NCBI GenBank assembly: GCA_963999645.1
Contig: CAXEUY010000018.1
Span: 1 to 31,636 of the forward strand
DNA: 31,636 nucleotides
Reading direction: 5' to 3'
Source of the DNA: MedAcidi-G1 sp002294285
GTDB taxonomy: Bacteria; Actinomycetota; Acidimicrobiia; Acidimicrobiales; MedAcidi-G1
Numbering within the stretch: position 1 is the first letter of the stretch; every line of letters starts with the position of its first letter. Positions 1-8,254 of the stretch are shown here, piece after piece. The notes beneath the pieces are model-generated. The model was not told the DNA's origin, did no database searches, and saw only the letters and a list, made by a program, of their open reading frames with translations. Made by a program: the position numbers and the translations under genes.

Positions 1-65
1 ATCAATCCAAGCGCCAAAACAGCAGAAACAATCCGCCAGCTCCGACGCCTAATAAGCGTTTCCAT
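1..65 (-). CDS. N-terminal fragment of a membrane-targeted protein (truncated by window edge)
   Basis: Only the first 21 codons are in the window. The ATG is at 65-63, preceded by a strong ribosome binding site (GGAGGGG, 81-75). The peptide begins METLIRRRSWRIVSAVLA: a short basic N-region followed by a hydrophobic stretch, as in a signal peptide or the first membrane helix of a transporter component. The family cannot be identified from this fragment. A palindromic operator copy at 100-117 lies 35 bases upstream of the start. The same element sits on the promoter of the catabolic operon at 8163, so this gene is probably co-regulated with it. A transporter or exported protein for the same substrate is my inference only. 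Confidence 0.6.
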   Translation of the reverse strand, partial: METLIRRRSWRIVSAVLALGL

Positions 66-99
66 AAATGAAATCCCCTCCATATCAAATAAATCCAGC

Positions 100-117
100 G
101 GTCTGATGGTCTGACCA
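100..117 (-). promoter_or_regulatory. Predicted GntR/FadR-type operator, copy 1
   Basis: The plus-strand sequence is GGTCTGATGGTCTGACCA. Its core TGGTCTGACCA (107-117) fits the FadR-subfamily operator pattern TNGTNNNACNA, and the arms extend to a perfect 7+1+7 palindrome at 105-119. An extra GGTC half-site lies 5' of it. The element matches the copy at 8183-8200 at 17 of 18 positions and differs only at the centre base. It stands just upstream of the leftward gene starting at 65. The FCD-domain GntR protein encoded at 6952-7671 is the obvious candidate ligand. Confidence 0.65.
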
Positions 118-176
118 TCTGGTTACAACACCCTACAAGCAATGTTTACTGCTCTCAAACCCGAGAATACTTAACT

Positions 177-213
177 AAAAAAAAGTCTGAAAGACCTTTA
201 CTTAAAGGCTTTT
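177..213 (-). terminator. Probable intrinsic terminator of the catabolic operon
   Basis: Just after the Rieske gene stop, the minus strand carries small AT-rich hairpins (CCTTT/AAAGG and GTCTTTCAGAC) followed by eight T (complement of 177-184). The U-tract is good but the stems are short, so strength is uncertain. It would separate the operon from the next leftward gene, which has its own operator and ribosome binding site. Confidence 0.5.
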
Positions 214-220
214 AAGAACT

Positions 221-1390
221 TTATTGGCTAGGCCAGTGCTTCCTATAACGCTGAACTAGCCACCTGTTGAACTGAACGTGACTTTCCTCCTGCCATGAAT
301 ATTTGCCTCGTGGTGCGAATCTTGAGTTCAAACCATTTTGAACTTTAGTAGTTGCGTCTTGATCCTGATTAATAAACACTTGAACACCAGCATCACTAGC
401 TTCAAAGAGTTCGTCAAATAAAGGATGCTCTAGAGCAGTCGGATGAAAAAGATAGCCAATTTCAACGTCAATAGTGCCCGCTGTAACAGGACTGACAATA
501 AAGAAAAAAGCCTGATCAGGAGCAGTCCCTATACATAAGTTGGGTGGTATGAGAGCAAAGGTTGATCTCCAACGCTCTGCTTCAGTCAGTTCGGGGTAGA
601 CGGGCATAAGCGCCTTATGGGTTGGATTGAAGCCGCCATCAATATGCACGTAACCGCTTTCACGAAATATGACATTGCTAGCATCATCCCAAGGAACCGG
701 AAAACTACTCATGTCGCTTGGGCAAAAATCCTGCACATACTGGTGCAAACGATTTGCATGGTAACCGTCATTAAAATTCTCGAACATTATCTTCCAATTC
801 CATGGCAAGGATTCCAAAGTGAAAGTTCCTGGACATACAGCTTCGTCTAATTGGTAGTTCTCCAAATATGACTCATACCTACTCAATGATGGAGCAAGTG
901 GTTCTGCATCTGGGTCTAAGTTGACAAAAATAAAGCCCCTCCAGATTTCCGTTTTAACATTAGGTAAGCCCCATTTTGATTTGTCGAAATCTTCTGTTTT
1001 TTCCATCGCAGGAGCACCCAAGAGACGTCCATCAAGATCATAAATCCAATGATGATAAGGACATTTGAATTTTGAATTATTACCTGACCCCTCGCATATT
1101 TGCATTGCTCGATGCTGGCAAACTGCTGAAAAGACACGAACCTCTCTATCTTTTCCTCTAGCAACAATAAGAGGTTCTCCATTGAGATTCTTTGTAAACC
1201 AATCACCTGGCTCGGGTATAGAGTTTGCTAACCCGATACAAAGCCACTCATGGTCAAAAATTGACCTTCTTTCAAAATCTAGAAATTCTTCAGAGGTGTA
1301 AATTTCGGGAGGAAGGGTTTGCGAATTGGCAAAACCAGAAATCGAAATTTCAAAAGAATCCAAAAGTTCAGTCGTCAAAATTGTCATCAT
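221..1390 (-). CDS. Rieske [2Fe-2S] non-haem iron oxygenase, alpha subunit
   Basis: The 389-residue protein is a complete catalytic subunit of a ring-hydroxylating-type oxygenase. The Rieske cluster ligands are C91-x-H93 and C110-x2-H113 (CQHRA and CPYHHW). The mononuclear iron site is H211 and H216 in ENFNDGYHANRLH with D345 as probable third ligand. The bridging acid is Asp208, as in aromatic ring-hydroxylating enzymes; carnitine monooxygenase has Glu there. Such enzymes insert oxygen into aromatic rings or oxidatively N-/O-demethylate, using electrons from a reductase; no reductase or ferredoxin gene is visible here. It is the last gene of the operon. Its ATG lies inside the end of the ligase gene (23-bp overlap) behind GGAGAGGGAGAAG. 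The family is certain, the substrate unknown. Confidence 0.93.
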   Translation of the reverse strand: MMTILTTELLDSFEISISGFANSQTLPPEIYTSEEFLDFERRSIFDHEWLCIGLANSIPEPGDWFTKNLNGEPLIVARGKDREVRVFSAVCQHRAMQICEGSGNNSKFKCPYHHWIYDLDGRLLGAPAMEKTEDFDKSKWGLPNVKTEIWRGFIFVNLDPDAEPLAPSLSRYESYLENYQLDEAVCPGTFTLESLPWNWKIMFENFNDGYHANRLHQYVQDFCPSDMSSFPVPWDDASNVIFRESGYVHIDGGFNPTHKALMPVYPELTEAERWRSTFALIPPNLCIGTAPDQAFFFIVSPVTAGTIDVEIGYLFHPTALEHPLFDELFEASDAGVQVFINQDQDATTKVQNGLNSRFAPRGKYSWQEESHVQFNRWLVQRYRKHWPSQ

Positions 1391-2903
1391 CTTCTCCCTC
1401 TCCTAATAATAGGTACTTTCTGATCTTCCCAACGCTTGTTCGGGGAAGTTCATCCAAAAAAGTAATTTCGTTGGGCCTCTTTGCCTTAGTTAAACGGCTT
1501 TCACACCATTCGAATAAATCTTCAATAGAAGGTTTTTCATTACTTGGATCAGCAACAACAAAAGCAACCGGAACTTCATCTCTTATTTCGTCCTGCTTAC
1601 CAACTACTGCAGCTTCAAGGATTCCTGGATGCTCTGAAAGTGTTGACTCCACTTCGACTATAGAAACATTTTCACCGGAAACTTTAAGCACATCTGATCG
1701 GCGGCCATCAAAGAAAAACTTGCCTCCATCATCACGCTTTGCTCTATCTCCCGTCAGAAACCACCCTTCACGGAAGCTATCTGCTGTGATTTCCGGAGCA
1801 TCTAGATATCCGTTAAAAATAGTTATACCCTTCTCTCCTCCCACAACAATTTCACCTACTTCATCTACTCCAACCGAGGCTCCGTCAGCTCTTTGCACGT
1901 CGACCAAACATCCGTCCGTGACCAAACCCATTGATAAAGGAGTAGGATTTTCACTTTCATCGGTTAAAACTGCAGGAATGGTCTCCGTCATTCCATAAAG
2001 TTGCCGAGGTTTACAACCGAACCATTCAGTCACCGTCTCGTACTGACTCTGCGTTATATTTTGAGCGAACCAGCAATGCCGTAGCTTTAGACCCTGTACT
2101 GGCGCACCTCTGGCTAATATCATCCGGATAGGAGCTGCGAAAAGGCTTGCTGCGGTAACTTCATATTTTGCTGCTTGTTCCAAAAAACGACTTGCCGAGA
2201 AAGTTGACATAAGGGCAACACTCGCCCCTGCGTAAATCGCTGAAGCGAAAGAGTAATACTGTGCATTTGCATGAAACAGAGGTAGTACTACAAATTGCCG
2301 GTCGTTACTAGTTAAAGAAGCAGCGGATGCCATCGCATGCCCTGCAAAAGCATAATTAGCTTGTGTTATTTCCACTCCTTTAGGTATCCCTGTAGTTCCG
2401 GAAGTGAACATGACTGCCGCCCTATCCAAAAAATTTGGAAGTTCCGTTGGTCTGAACTCAGGTGAATCGAAAAAATGTGGGGCTGTGCTGTTTTCATCTA
2501 TCTCAACAAACGGCAAATCTCCACAAGCTTGTTTATAGACTTCGACACGTTTCTTTGCACAGAAGCCTAATTTTGGTGAAGTTCTTTCTATGTGTGATGA
2601 CAAGTCTTCAGGTCCTCCCATCGGATCTGATGGCACTATCCATGCACCTGTTTGAATGGCCGCTAACCAAACAGCAATAAAGGATGGACAATTTGCAAGG
2701 GCCAAATGAACAGAGTCGCCAGCTCCAACACCATGCTGTTTCAATAGACCTGCCGTTTTGGAGACTTCCTTGGCAAAATCTCCATAATTCCATTCAGCAG
2801 AATCACCATCTGAGTTTTCAAAAATCAGAAATATCTCATTGCTATGTTTCTCTACCGTTTTATCCCATACTTCTAAAAAAGTCATAGGAGAAAATTCAGG
2901 CAT
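1368..2903 (-). CDS. AMP-forming acyl-CoA synthetase/ligase (ANL superfamily)
   Basis: The protein has 511 residues, the usual length for the family. It activates a carboxylic acid with ATP to an acyl-adenylate and then a CoA thioester. The phosphate-binding loop is TSGTTGIPKG (167-176). YGMTET and GWFLTGD follow, and the C-terminal domain has GRRSDVLKVSGENVS and catalytic Lys493 in TSVGKIRK. The tail is acidic (GEGEDDDNFDD). Some segments recall the carnitine/crotonobetaine ligase group, but the substrate cannot be assigned. The ATG overlaps the stop of the hydantoinase B gene by one base (TGATG), so the two are translationally coupled. In this operon it would activate an acid released by the hydantoinase/carboxylase-type pair. 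Confidence 0.93.
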   Translation of the reverse strand: MPEFSPMTFLEVWDKTVEKHSNEIFLIFENSDGDSAEWNYGDFAKEVSKTAGLLKQHGVGAGDSVHLALANCPSFIAVWLAAIQTGAWIVPSDPMGGPEDLSSHIERTSPKLGFCAKKRVEVYKQACGDLPFVEIDENSTAPHFFDSPEFRPTELPNFLDRAAVMFTSGTTGIPKGVEITQANYAFAGHAMASAASLTSNDRQFVVLPLFHANAQYYSFASAIYAGASVALMSTFSASRFLEQAAKYEVTAASLFAAPIRMILARGAPVQGLKLRHCWFAQNITQSQYETVTEWFGCKPRQLYGMTETIPAVLTDESENPTPLSMGLVTDGCLVDVQRADGASVGVDEVGEIVVGGEKGITIFNGYLDAPEITADSFREGWFLTGDRAKRDDGGKFFFDGRRSDVLKVSGENVSIVEVESTLSEHPGILEAAVVGKQDEIRDEVPVAFVVADPSNEKPSIEDLFEWCESRLTKAKRPNEITFLDELPRTSVGKIRKYLLLGEGEDDDNFDD

Positions 2904-4477
2904 CAGGATTCTCCGTAGCCGCCGCCACCTGGCAAGTCAAGACGAACAATATCTTCAGCTTCAAGCTTGATTCGATTCTGGGTTTCAACCGGCTTGCCAT
3001 TCACATTAAAAGAACCTGCTTCTCCTGAACTACCTCCAAAAATTCCTTGAGGCGGATTAGATAAGCGGCTTGTGACGGCATTCAACTCCCAATAGTTCGA
3101 AGTGTCAACACTGAATTCAATCGTCTGACCCAGTCCGCCGATTTGAGCTCCTTGGCCACCTGAACCCTGACGAAGTTCCTTCCGATGAAAATGTATAGGA
3201 GCTGATGCCTCAACCACTTCAATAGGCACCGCAGCAACTCCAGTTGGATATGAACAAGCAGAAAGACCCGGCTTGGATTCACGCGCACCCACACCCCCTG
3301 CATAAGTAAACATTGCTGTTATGAAAGGAGATCCATCTTCATGGGTTCCATTTACTTGCATGGTCCAGACAGCCCCTGAACCTTCCGCCATAGAAGATTC
3401 CGGTTTAACTTGTGCAAGTGCTTTTAATAGCGCATTAGGTAAAAACATTCCAACTACATGACGTGCTGTTCCCGGTTGAGGTAAAACAGCATTAACTATA
3501 GAACCTTTAGGAGCTTTCATTTTTATTGGCTTTAAGCTTCCGAAATTATTTGGAATGTCTGGGTTTAAAACAGATCTAACCGTAAAAGTCGTATATGCAT
3601 GCGTGTAGTTCTCGACAACATTTATACCCCAGGGGCTAGCTTCTGAAGTTCCCTCATAATCGACGGTGATTTCACCTTCTTCTGGATCAACCTCCATAGA
3701 GCAAACAATGTCGATTTTGCTCCCATCTGCAAGGTCGAGTAGAGCTGATGATGAGTATGTCCCAGCCTTCAACTCTTTGATGCTTGTTCTTGTAGCTTCT
3801 TCAGAACGTTGAACTATCTCATCTGAAAGGTCTTCTATATCCTCAATATTATGATTTTCGCAAAGTGTGAGAAGTCTCTGAGCACCAACCTCACCTGAGG
3901 CCATCTGGGCATGCAAGTCGCCCGCCATGTGATCTGGTTGTCGCACATTTGACAATATGAATTTCCAGACGTCCTCGTTCCGTTTTCCCTCTTTCATTAA
4001 TTTGCAGATAGGAATCCAAAGACCCTCTTCGAAACAGTCCCTTCCCCCTGCACCAATTCCATACCCACCTACATCGGTATGATGAATTGTCGATCCGAAA
4101 AAAGCTATGGGGACAGGACTTTCTTTACCTTTTTGCTCTTTCCATACAGGAACTAAAACTGTCACATCTAAAAGCTGTCCGGCAGTTTTGTAAGGATCAT
4201 TTGTGATTAAAACATCACCAGGATTAAGTTCCTCTGGTGTTATCTCTTCAAGCATTTTTGAAGCACCAATTGCCAAAGAATTTATATGGCCAGGAGTGCC
4301 CGTAACAGCTTGAGCGACCATCCGCCCTCGCTGATCAAACACTGCGTTAGCCAGATCTCCTGCCTCTCTTACAATCGGACTGAAGGCAGAACGTTGAAGA
4401 GCACGCGCCTGCTCATTAACAGTCGAAATTAGCGACTGCCAAAGTATTTCTAATTCTATAGCATCAAATTTGGTCAC
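2903..4477 (-). CDS. Hydantoinase/oxoprolinase/acetone-carboxylase family, B subunit
   Basis: The 524-residue protein covers the complete hydantoinase B domain. It has the typical N-terminal block around REAGDLANAVFDQRGRM, then TGTPGHINS, PGDVLITNDPY, the HHTDVGG segment near residue 150, and a glycine-rich C-terminus (RQGSGGQGAQIGG, DLPGGGGYG). With the A subunit it forms ATP-dependent enzymes that open cyclic amides (N-methylhydantoin, 5-oxoproline) or carboxylate ketones (acetone, acetophenone). The start is GTG at 4477, two bases after the A-subunit stop, with an AAGGAT ribosome binding site inside the end of that gene. Which reaction this pair catalyses cannot be told from sequence. The downstream acyl-CoA ligase fits a product bearing a new carboxylate. 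Confidence 0.93.
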   Translation of the reverse strand: MTKFDAIELEILWQSLISTVNEQARALQRSAFSPIVREAGDLANAVFDQRGRMVAQAVTGTPGHINSLAIGASKMLEEITPEELNPGDVLITNDPYKTAGQLLDVTVLVPVWKEQKGKESPVPIAFFGSTIHHTDVGGYGIGAGGRDCFEEGLWIPICKLMKEGKRNEDVWKFILSNVRQPDHMAGDLHAQMASGEVGAQRLLTLCENHNIEDIEDLSDEIVQRSEEATRTSIKELKAGTYSSSALLDLADGSKIDIVCSMEVDPEEGEITVDYEGTSEASPWGINVVENYTHAYTTFTVRSVLNPDIPNNFGSLKPIKMKAPKGSIVNAVLPQPGTARHVVGMFLPNALLKALAQVKPESSMAEGSGAVWTMQVNGTHEDGSPFITAMFTYAGGVGARESKPGLSACSYPTGVAAVPIEVVEASAPIHFHRKELRQGSGGQGAQIGGLGQTIEFSVDTSNYWELNAVTSRLSNPPQGIFGGSSGEAGSFNVNGKPVETQNRIKLEAEDIVRLDLPGGGGYGES

Positions 4478-4479
4478 TT

Positions 4480-6564
4480 TTAATCCTTTATTGCAATGAG
4501 GCTTCCGTTATCCCCAACTTCAACATTCCATCCAGGGCGAATAACAGAAGTTGTCTCTCTTTCTTCTACTATTGCTGGACCTTTAAAAAACATTCCAGGC
4601 TTCAGCGATTTACGCTTATAAATAGAAGCTTCAACCGGCTCTTCACCACGATTGAATATCACAGAGCGTGTCCCTTCTGAAGTAGCTTCTTCATCTACAC
4701 CTTTTGAGTGTTTCCCAGGTTCCATCAAAACTAGATCTGCTGATGCTGACAATCTCCATGTAACAACTTCTATACCCACATCAGGAATAGCTAGTCCGTA
4801 TATCCGTCTATATTCCTCTTCGAACATTGAAGTGACCATGTCAGAACCAGCTGCCCATGATTCACCTTCTCCGACCCAAACTGTGATCTCATTTCCTTGA
4901 CCTTCATATCTTGCATCAATTCCATACTTGAAATTAACCGACCCCTCTTCAACGCCTGCAGCGGTCAAAACACGCCTACCCTCTACCCGCAATTCCTCTA
5001 AAAGAGAGTCTCTCAAATTTTCGTCAATCTGGTTTAGCAACATCGGTTTCGAACGAGCCAAATCAATTCGTACAGGCGAAACAAGAGTCCCGAAAGCGGA
5101 AAGAACACTTGCATTAACAGGGAAAATTACCTTGCTGGATTCAAGCAGTTCTGCGACACCACAGGCATGGACAGGGCCGGCCCCACCGAAAGCAAGCAAC
5201 GTAATTCCTCGAAGATCTATCCCTCTTTCAACTCCGTGCATACGAGCCGCTGCAGACATGTTTTGATTAACAACTTCATGAATACCAGCTGCCACCTCAG
5301 CATCTGATAGGTCCAGTTGTTGAGAAATGACAGAAACCGCGTCTTTAGCTCTTGATGCATCCAACGGCATATCTCCACCCAAGAAACTCTCCGGATCAAG
5401 CATGCCTAACAAAACGTCAGCATCAGTTACCGCCGCGACCTCGCCACCTTGACCGTAGGAAGCCGGACCGGGTTCTGCCCCAGCAGATTCTGGGCCTACT
5501 TTAAGCAACCCAAACTGATCTGCCTTCGCTAAACTTCCACCCCCTGCGCCTATTTCCACGAGATCAACTGAAGGAACAGAAACAGGAAAACCAGATCCCT
5601 TTTTAAACCTGTAAATTCTGGCTACTTCAAAAGTATTTGTTAGTTCAGGCTCGAATCCGTCTATCAAAGTTGCTTTAGCAGTTGTGCCACCCATATCAAA
5701 TGCCAGTAGCCGATCTTCATCTAAACCTTTAGCGAACCATCTTGCAGCAAGAGCACCTGCAGCTGGCCCTGACTCAACTAAGCGGATTGGAGCCTGTGCT
5801 GCATCTTCAGCTGAAACCACTCCCCCGTTAGAGAGCATCATTAACACTGACCCTCCAAACCCTTCTTCTTTCAACCAATTCTGCAACTCGTCTAAATAAG
5901 GGCCGATAAGAGGCATGGTCGCTGCATTACAGGCAGCAGTTATCATTCTGGGATACTCACGTATTTGAGGCGCTATTTCAGCCGAAATGCAAACTGGAAT
6001 ATCTAAAGACTCACTGAGACGGCTGGCGATTAACTTTTCATTCTCAGAATTGATGTAGGAATTAATTAAACAAACTGCAACAGATTCAGCTCCAGCATTT
6101 CTGATTTCATCTATTAGCTTTTCTAGGTCAGTATCAAGAGGATGGTTTACCACTTCCCCGTTTGCATTAGTTCTTTCTGAGATTTCGAAAGTCATATTTC
6201 TGGGTATCGGAGGCTCAGGAAATTCAATTTGGAGGTCATACATGTCATATCTATGCTCATCACGAATTAAAAGAGTGTCTCCGAAACCAGATGTGGTAAC
6301 CAAGGCGGCACGACCAGTTTTACCTTCTATCAAAGCGTTAGTTATCAGAGTCGTGGCATGCACTATCGGTGCTGTTATGTCTTGAGGTTCGACTCCCGTT
6401 GTGGACAATAGGTCCTTTATTCCTTTTCGAACTGCCTCTAAAGGGGCTTTTGGTGTCGTTAAGGTCTTTTCAACGCTTACTTCACCTGTTGTGTCATTCA
6501 GAAGCACAACATCAGTAAATGTTCCACCTATGTCAACCGCGAGGCGCCAATGATCGTTACTCAT
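4480..6564 (-). CDS. Hydantoinase/oxoprolinase/acetone-carboxylase family, A subunit
   Basis: The 694-residue ATP-binding subunit starts with the actin-like phosphate loop WRLAVDIGGTFTDVVL. A second phosphate-binding block, DMGGTTAKATL, lies near residue 290. LLAFGGAGPVHACGVAELL near residue 470 is the conserved adenosine-side motif. Hydant_A_N, Hydantoinase_A and the C-terminal domain are all present at usual length. It phosphorylates the substrate with ATP and acts with the B subunit encoded immediately downstream. The ATG shares four bases (ATGA) with the cupin gene stop. It could be a hydantoinase, an oxoprolinase or a ketone carboxylase. The usual extra subunits of acetophenone carboxylase are absent from the window. 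Confidence 0.94.
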   Translation of the reverse strand: MSNDHWRLAVDIGGTFTDVVLLNDTTGEVSVEKTLTTPKAPLEAVRKGIKDLLSTTGVEPQDITAPIVHATTLITNALIEGKTGRAALVTTSGFGDTLLIRDEHRYDMYDLQIEFPEPPIPRNMTFEISERTNANGEVVNHPLDTDLEKLIDEIRNAGAESVAVCLINSYINSENEKLIASRLSESLDIPVCISAEIAPQIREYPRMITAACNAATMPLIGPYLDELQNWLKEEGFGGSVLMMLSNGGVVSAEDAAQAPIRLVESGPAAGALAARWFAKGLDEDRLLAFDMGGTTAKATLIDGFEPELTNTFEVARIYRFKKGSGFPVSVPSVDLVEIGAGGGSLAKADQFGLLKVGPESAGAEPGPASYGQGGEVAAVTDADVLLGMLDPESFLGGDMPLDASRAKDAVSVISQQLDLSDAEVAAGIHEVVNQNMSAAARMHGVERGIDLRGITLLAFGGAGPVHACGVAELLESSKVIFPVNASVLSAFGTLVSPVRIDLARSKPMLLNQIDENLRDSLLEELRVEGRRVLTAAGVEEGSVNFKYGIDARYEGQGNEITVWVGEGESWAAGSDMVTSMFEEEYRRIYGLAIPDVGIEVVTWRLSASADLVLMEPGKHSKGVDEEATSEGTRSVIFNRGEEPVEASIYKRKSLKPGMFFKGPAIVEERETTSVIRPGWNVEVGDNGSLIAIKD

Positions 6565-6995
6565 GCCTTGTTCCTTAAATCATCTCGGGGTGGAGTGAAA
6601 ATATCTAAAATCCAACATTCATCTAATTCATCATCACCAACGAAAACACTGTCACCGTGCCAGACCCCTTTGGGCGCAATATAAACATCACCTTTGTTTA
6701 AATAGGTTCTCTCTTGTGTGTCTTCGGCACCTATTCTGAAATCCAACGCACCTCGAAAGATAATTCCAAGTTGTTCATGTTCATCATGCTTATGCATATA
6801 GGATCCTTCTGCACCGCCTGATATTCTCCAAAAGCACAACTGGGTTTGCTCACCGTCCATTACGCGCCTTCTAAACCCTGGCCTATCTGTTTCCTCAAAA
6901 CCCTCATCTTCGAAAAAGAAAACAAGATTTGACAAATCGTCACCAAGCAACTTATACCAACTTCTCAAAGATCTGGTCTTCGACCTCAGCGACAT
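6561..6995 (-). CDS. Small single-domain cupin
   Basis: The protein carries both cupin motifs: HKHDEHE, which fits HxH(x)3E, followed by a Gly; and GDVYIAPKGVWHG, which fits G(x)5PxG(x)2H. The two His, the Glu and the last His would bind one metal. Single cupins in such operons act as small isomerases, dioxygenases or sugar/acid-binding accessory proteins; the role here is unknown. The start is uncertain. ATG 6995 overlaps the end of the GntR gene by 44 bases, upstream TTG 7037 and ATG 7028 overlap more, and TTG 6950 would begin right after the GntR stop. The domain needs only residues after 6950. The stop overlaps the hydantoinase A start (ATGA). Confidence 0.85.
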   Translation of the reverse strand: MSLRSKTRSLRSWYKLLGDDLSNLVFFFEDEGFEETDRPGFRRRVMDGEQTQLCFWRISGGAEGSYMHKHDEHEQLGIIFRGALDFRIGAEDTQERTYLNKGDVYIAPKGVWHGDSVFVGDDELDECWILDIFTPPRDDLRNKA

Positions 6996-7671
6996 GACTC
7001 GCTGCAGCAGCTGAGGCGGCAATTGCATCACCTTCAAAAATAGCTACCGCTATTTCATTATGTTTTTTAGCCACTTCTTCAATGATTTTTCTAATCTCAT
7101 CTGTTTCTAGGTCTCCGTCCAGAAGGTAGGAAAAAGCGGAAGAATCAAACACTGCTTTCAACACACGTCCATAAAGTTCTTGTAAAAGAGGATTGGCACA
7201 AGACTCACTTATTTTCATATGGAAACGATGATTCAAATCTCTGAAATCTGCAGGATCCATTTCAGGGTGAAATGATTTTGCTAATTCCAAAAGTTCTTGC
7301 CGCTGTTGATCAGTAGCCCTACAGACAGCCAATTCAGTTACAGAAATCTCTATAACTCTACGAGTCTCGACTAGATCTTTAAGTTTCTTTGTCTCTTCAT
7401 CGGGTACTTCTATAACACTTATGTGATCAACCACATATAAGCGATTTGCTTGACGTTCCAAAACACCCAACGACACAAGTTGCTGTATAGCTTCTCTTAG
7501 GGTTGTTCTCGCAACTCCAAAATCTTCGCAGAGTTGTCTTTCCGATGGCATTCTTTGACCAGGAGAGAATTTCCCTTCTCGTATCAACTGCAACAACTGC
7601 CCTCTCACCTGATCAGCTATAGTCGTTCTTTCTATTGGTTTTAATGAATAAGACTCCCCCGAAAAAGACAT
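6952..7671 (-). CDS. GntR-family transcriptional regulator, FadR/FCD subfamily
   Basis: The 239-residue protein has an N-terminal winged helix (about residues 18-80) containing PGQRMPSERQLCEDFGVART and LREAIQQLVSLGVLERQ. The C-terminal all-helical FCD domain has NHRFHMKISESCANPLLQEL and later His residues suited to metal or carboxylate-ligand binding. FCD regulators usually repress catabolic operons and are released by a pathway acid. The ATG directly follows the VOC gene stop (TAG-ATG), and AAAGGAGGG in the end of that gene serves as ribosome binding site. Two near-identical operators fitting the FadR pattern, at 8183-8200 and 100-117, are its likely sites. It would therefore control its own operon and the gene beginning at 65. 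Confidence 0.95.
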   Translation of the reverse strand: MSFSGESYSLKPIERTTIADQVRGQLLQLIREGKFSPGQRMPSERQLCEDFGVARTTLREAIQQLVSLGVLERQANRLYVVDHISVIEVPDEETKKLKDLVETRRVIEISVTELAVCRATDQQRQELLELAKSFHPEMDPADFRDLNHRFHMKISESCANPLLQELYGRVLKAVFDSSAFSYLLDGDLETDEIRKIIEEVAKKHNEIAVAIFEGDAIAASAAAASHVAEVEDQIFEKLV

Positions 7672-8163
7672 CTAACTCCCTCCTTTGAGATCTCGACCGA
7701 ATTTTTCAATTTCACCTTCAAGGTCAAGTGGTTCGATTACAGCGCTTGTTTCTGAATCTCCCCAAAACTTTTCAGGCGTCAGCCACATAACTTCAAACTC
7801 GATTCCATCTGGATCAACCGCATACAAACTTTTGTTAACGCCATGATCACTGGCTCCTACTAGGCAACCCTCTCTTTCAAGCGTTTTTTTCGTTTCTTCC
7901 AGCTCTGCAAGAGTCTCTACCTCCCAAGCAATGTGGTAAAGACCTACGCTTTGTCGACCAGCAGTCGACGGAGAAGCATGTCCTCCGACTGAGAAGAAAG
8001 CGACATCGTGGTGGTTCGAGGAGTTTGGGGCGCGCATGAAAACAAACTGTCCATTGCTATCTTCAATATTTGTCGTAAACCCAAGGACTCTGGAGTAGAA
8101 ATCCTTATGGACGCGCGCATCTCTAACATAAAGAACCGCGTGATTCATCCCGATTATGCTCAT
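7672..8163 (-). CDS. VOC-superfamily protein, single-domain extradiol-dioxygenase/glyoxalase type
   Basis: The 163-residue protein starts at ATG 8163 (MSIIGMNHAVLYV), which has GGAAGG ten bases upstream. A longer frame from 8241 is open, but it would run through the predicted promoter and operator, so I reject it. The fold shows the metal triad expected of type I extradiol dioxygenases and glyoxalases: H8 (MNHAV), H77 (GLYHIAW) and E124 (IEFEVMW). It also has DHGVNKSLYAVDPDG, resembling catechol 2,3-dioxygenase CatE-like proteins. It is the first gene of the operon and abuts the regulator. Ring cleavage, or isomerisation of a pathway intermediate, is plausible. The C-terminal 35 residues (EKFWGD onwards) lie beyond the core domain. 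Confidence 0.9.
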   Translation of the reverse strand: MSIIGMNHAVLYVRDARVHKDFYSRVLGFTTNIEDSNGQFVFMRAPNSSNHHDVAFFSVGGHASPSTAGRQSVGLYHIAWEVETLAELEETKKTLEREGCLVGASDHGVNKSLYAVDPDGIEFEVMWLTPEKFWGDSETSAVIEPLDLEGEIEKFGRDLKGGS

Positions 8164-8182
8164 TGAAGCCTTCCATGACGAT

Positions 8183-8200
8183 GGTCTGATGGTCAGACCA
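8183..8200 (-). promoter_or_regulatory. Predicted GntR/FadR-type operator, copy 2, on the operon promoter
   Basis: The plus-strand sequence is GGTCTGATGGTCAGACCA. Its core TGGTCAGACCA (8190-8200) matches TNGTNNNACNA with perfect arms, plus a third TGGTC half-site at 8182-8186. It lies 20 bases before the VOC start and overlaps the end of the predicted -10 box and the likely transcription start, the classical position for repression. Confidence 0.7.
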
Positions 8201-8229
8201 AGATACAACTTGATCTGGAGTAATAGCAA
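8200..8229 (-). promoter_or_regulatory. Candidate promoter of the catabolic operon
   Basis: On the minus strand TTGCTA (8229-8224) and TATCTT (8205-8200) are separated by 18 bases; each matches four of six sigma-70 consensus positions. The -10 box touches the operator. The match is modest. The main support is the position between ribF and the operon start. Confidence 0.4.
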
Positions 8230-8254
8230 CTCGTAAATCAAAAACTGTTTTCAA

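Noticed and set aside
1..65. Twin-arginine signal in the truncated protein (RRRSWR)
   Set aside because: The motif lacks the hydrophobic residues expected after the arginines, and too little sequence is visible to separate it from an ordinary membrane helix.
8164..8241. Longer N-terminus for the VOC protein
   Set aside because: It would be encoded by the predicted promoter and operator, lacks a good ribosome binding site, and the conserved domain begins right after ATG 8163.
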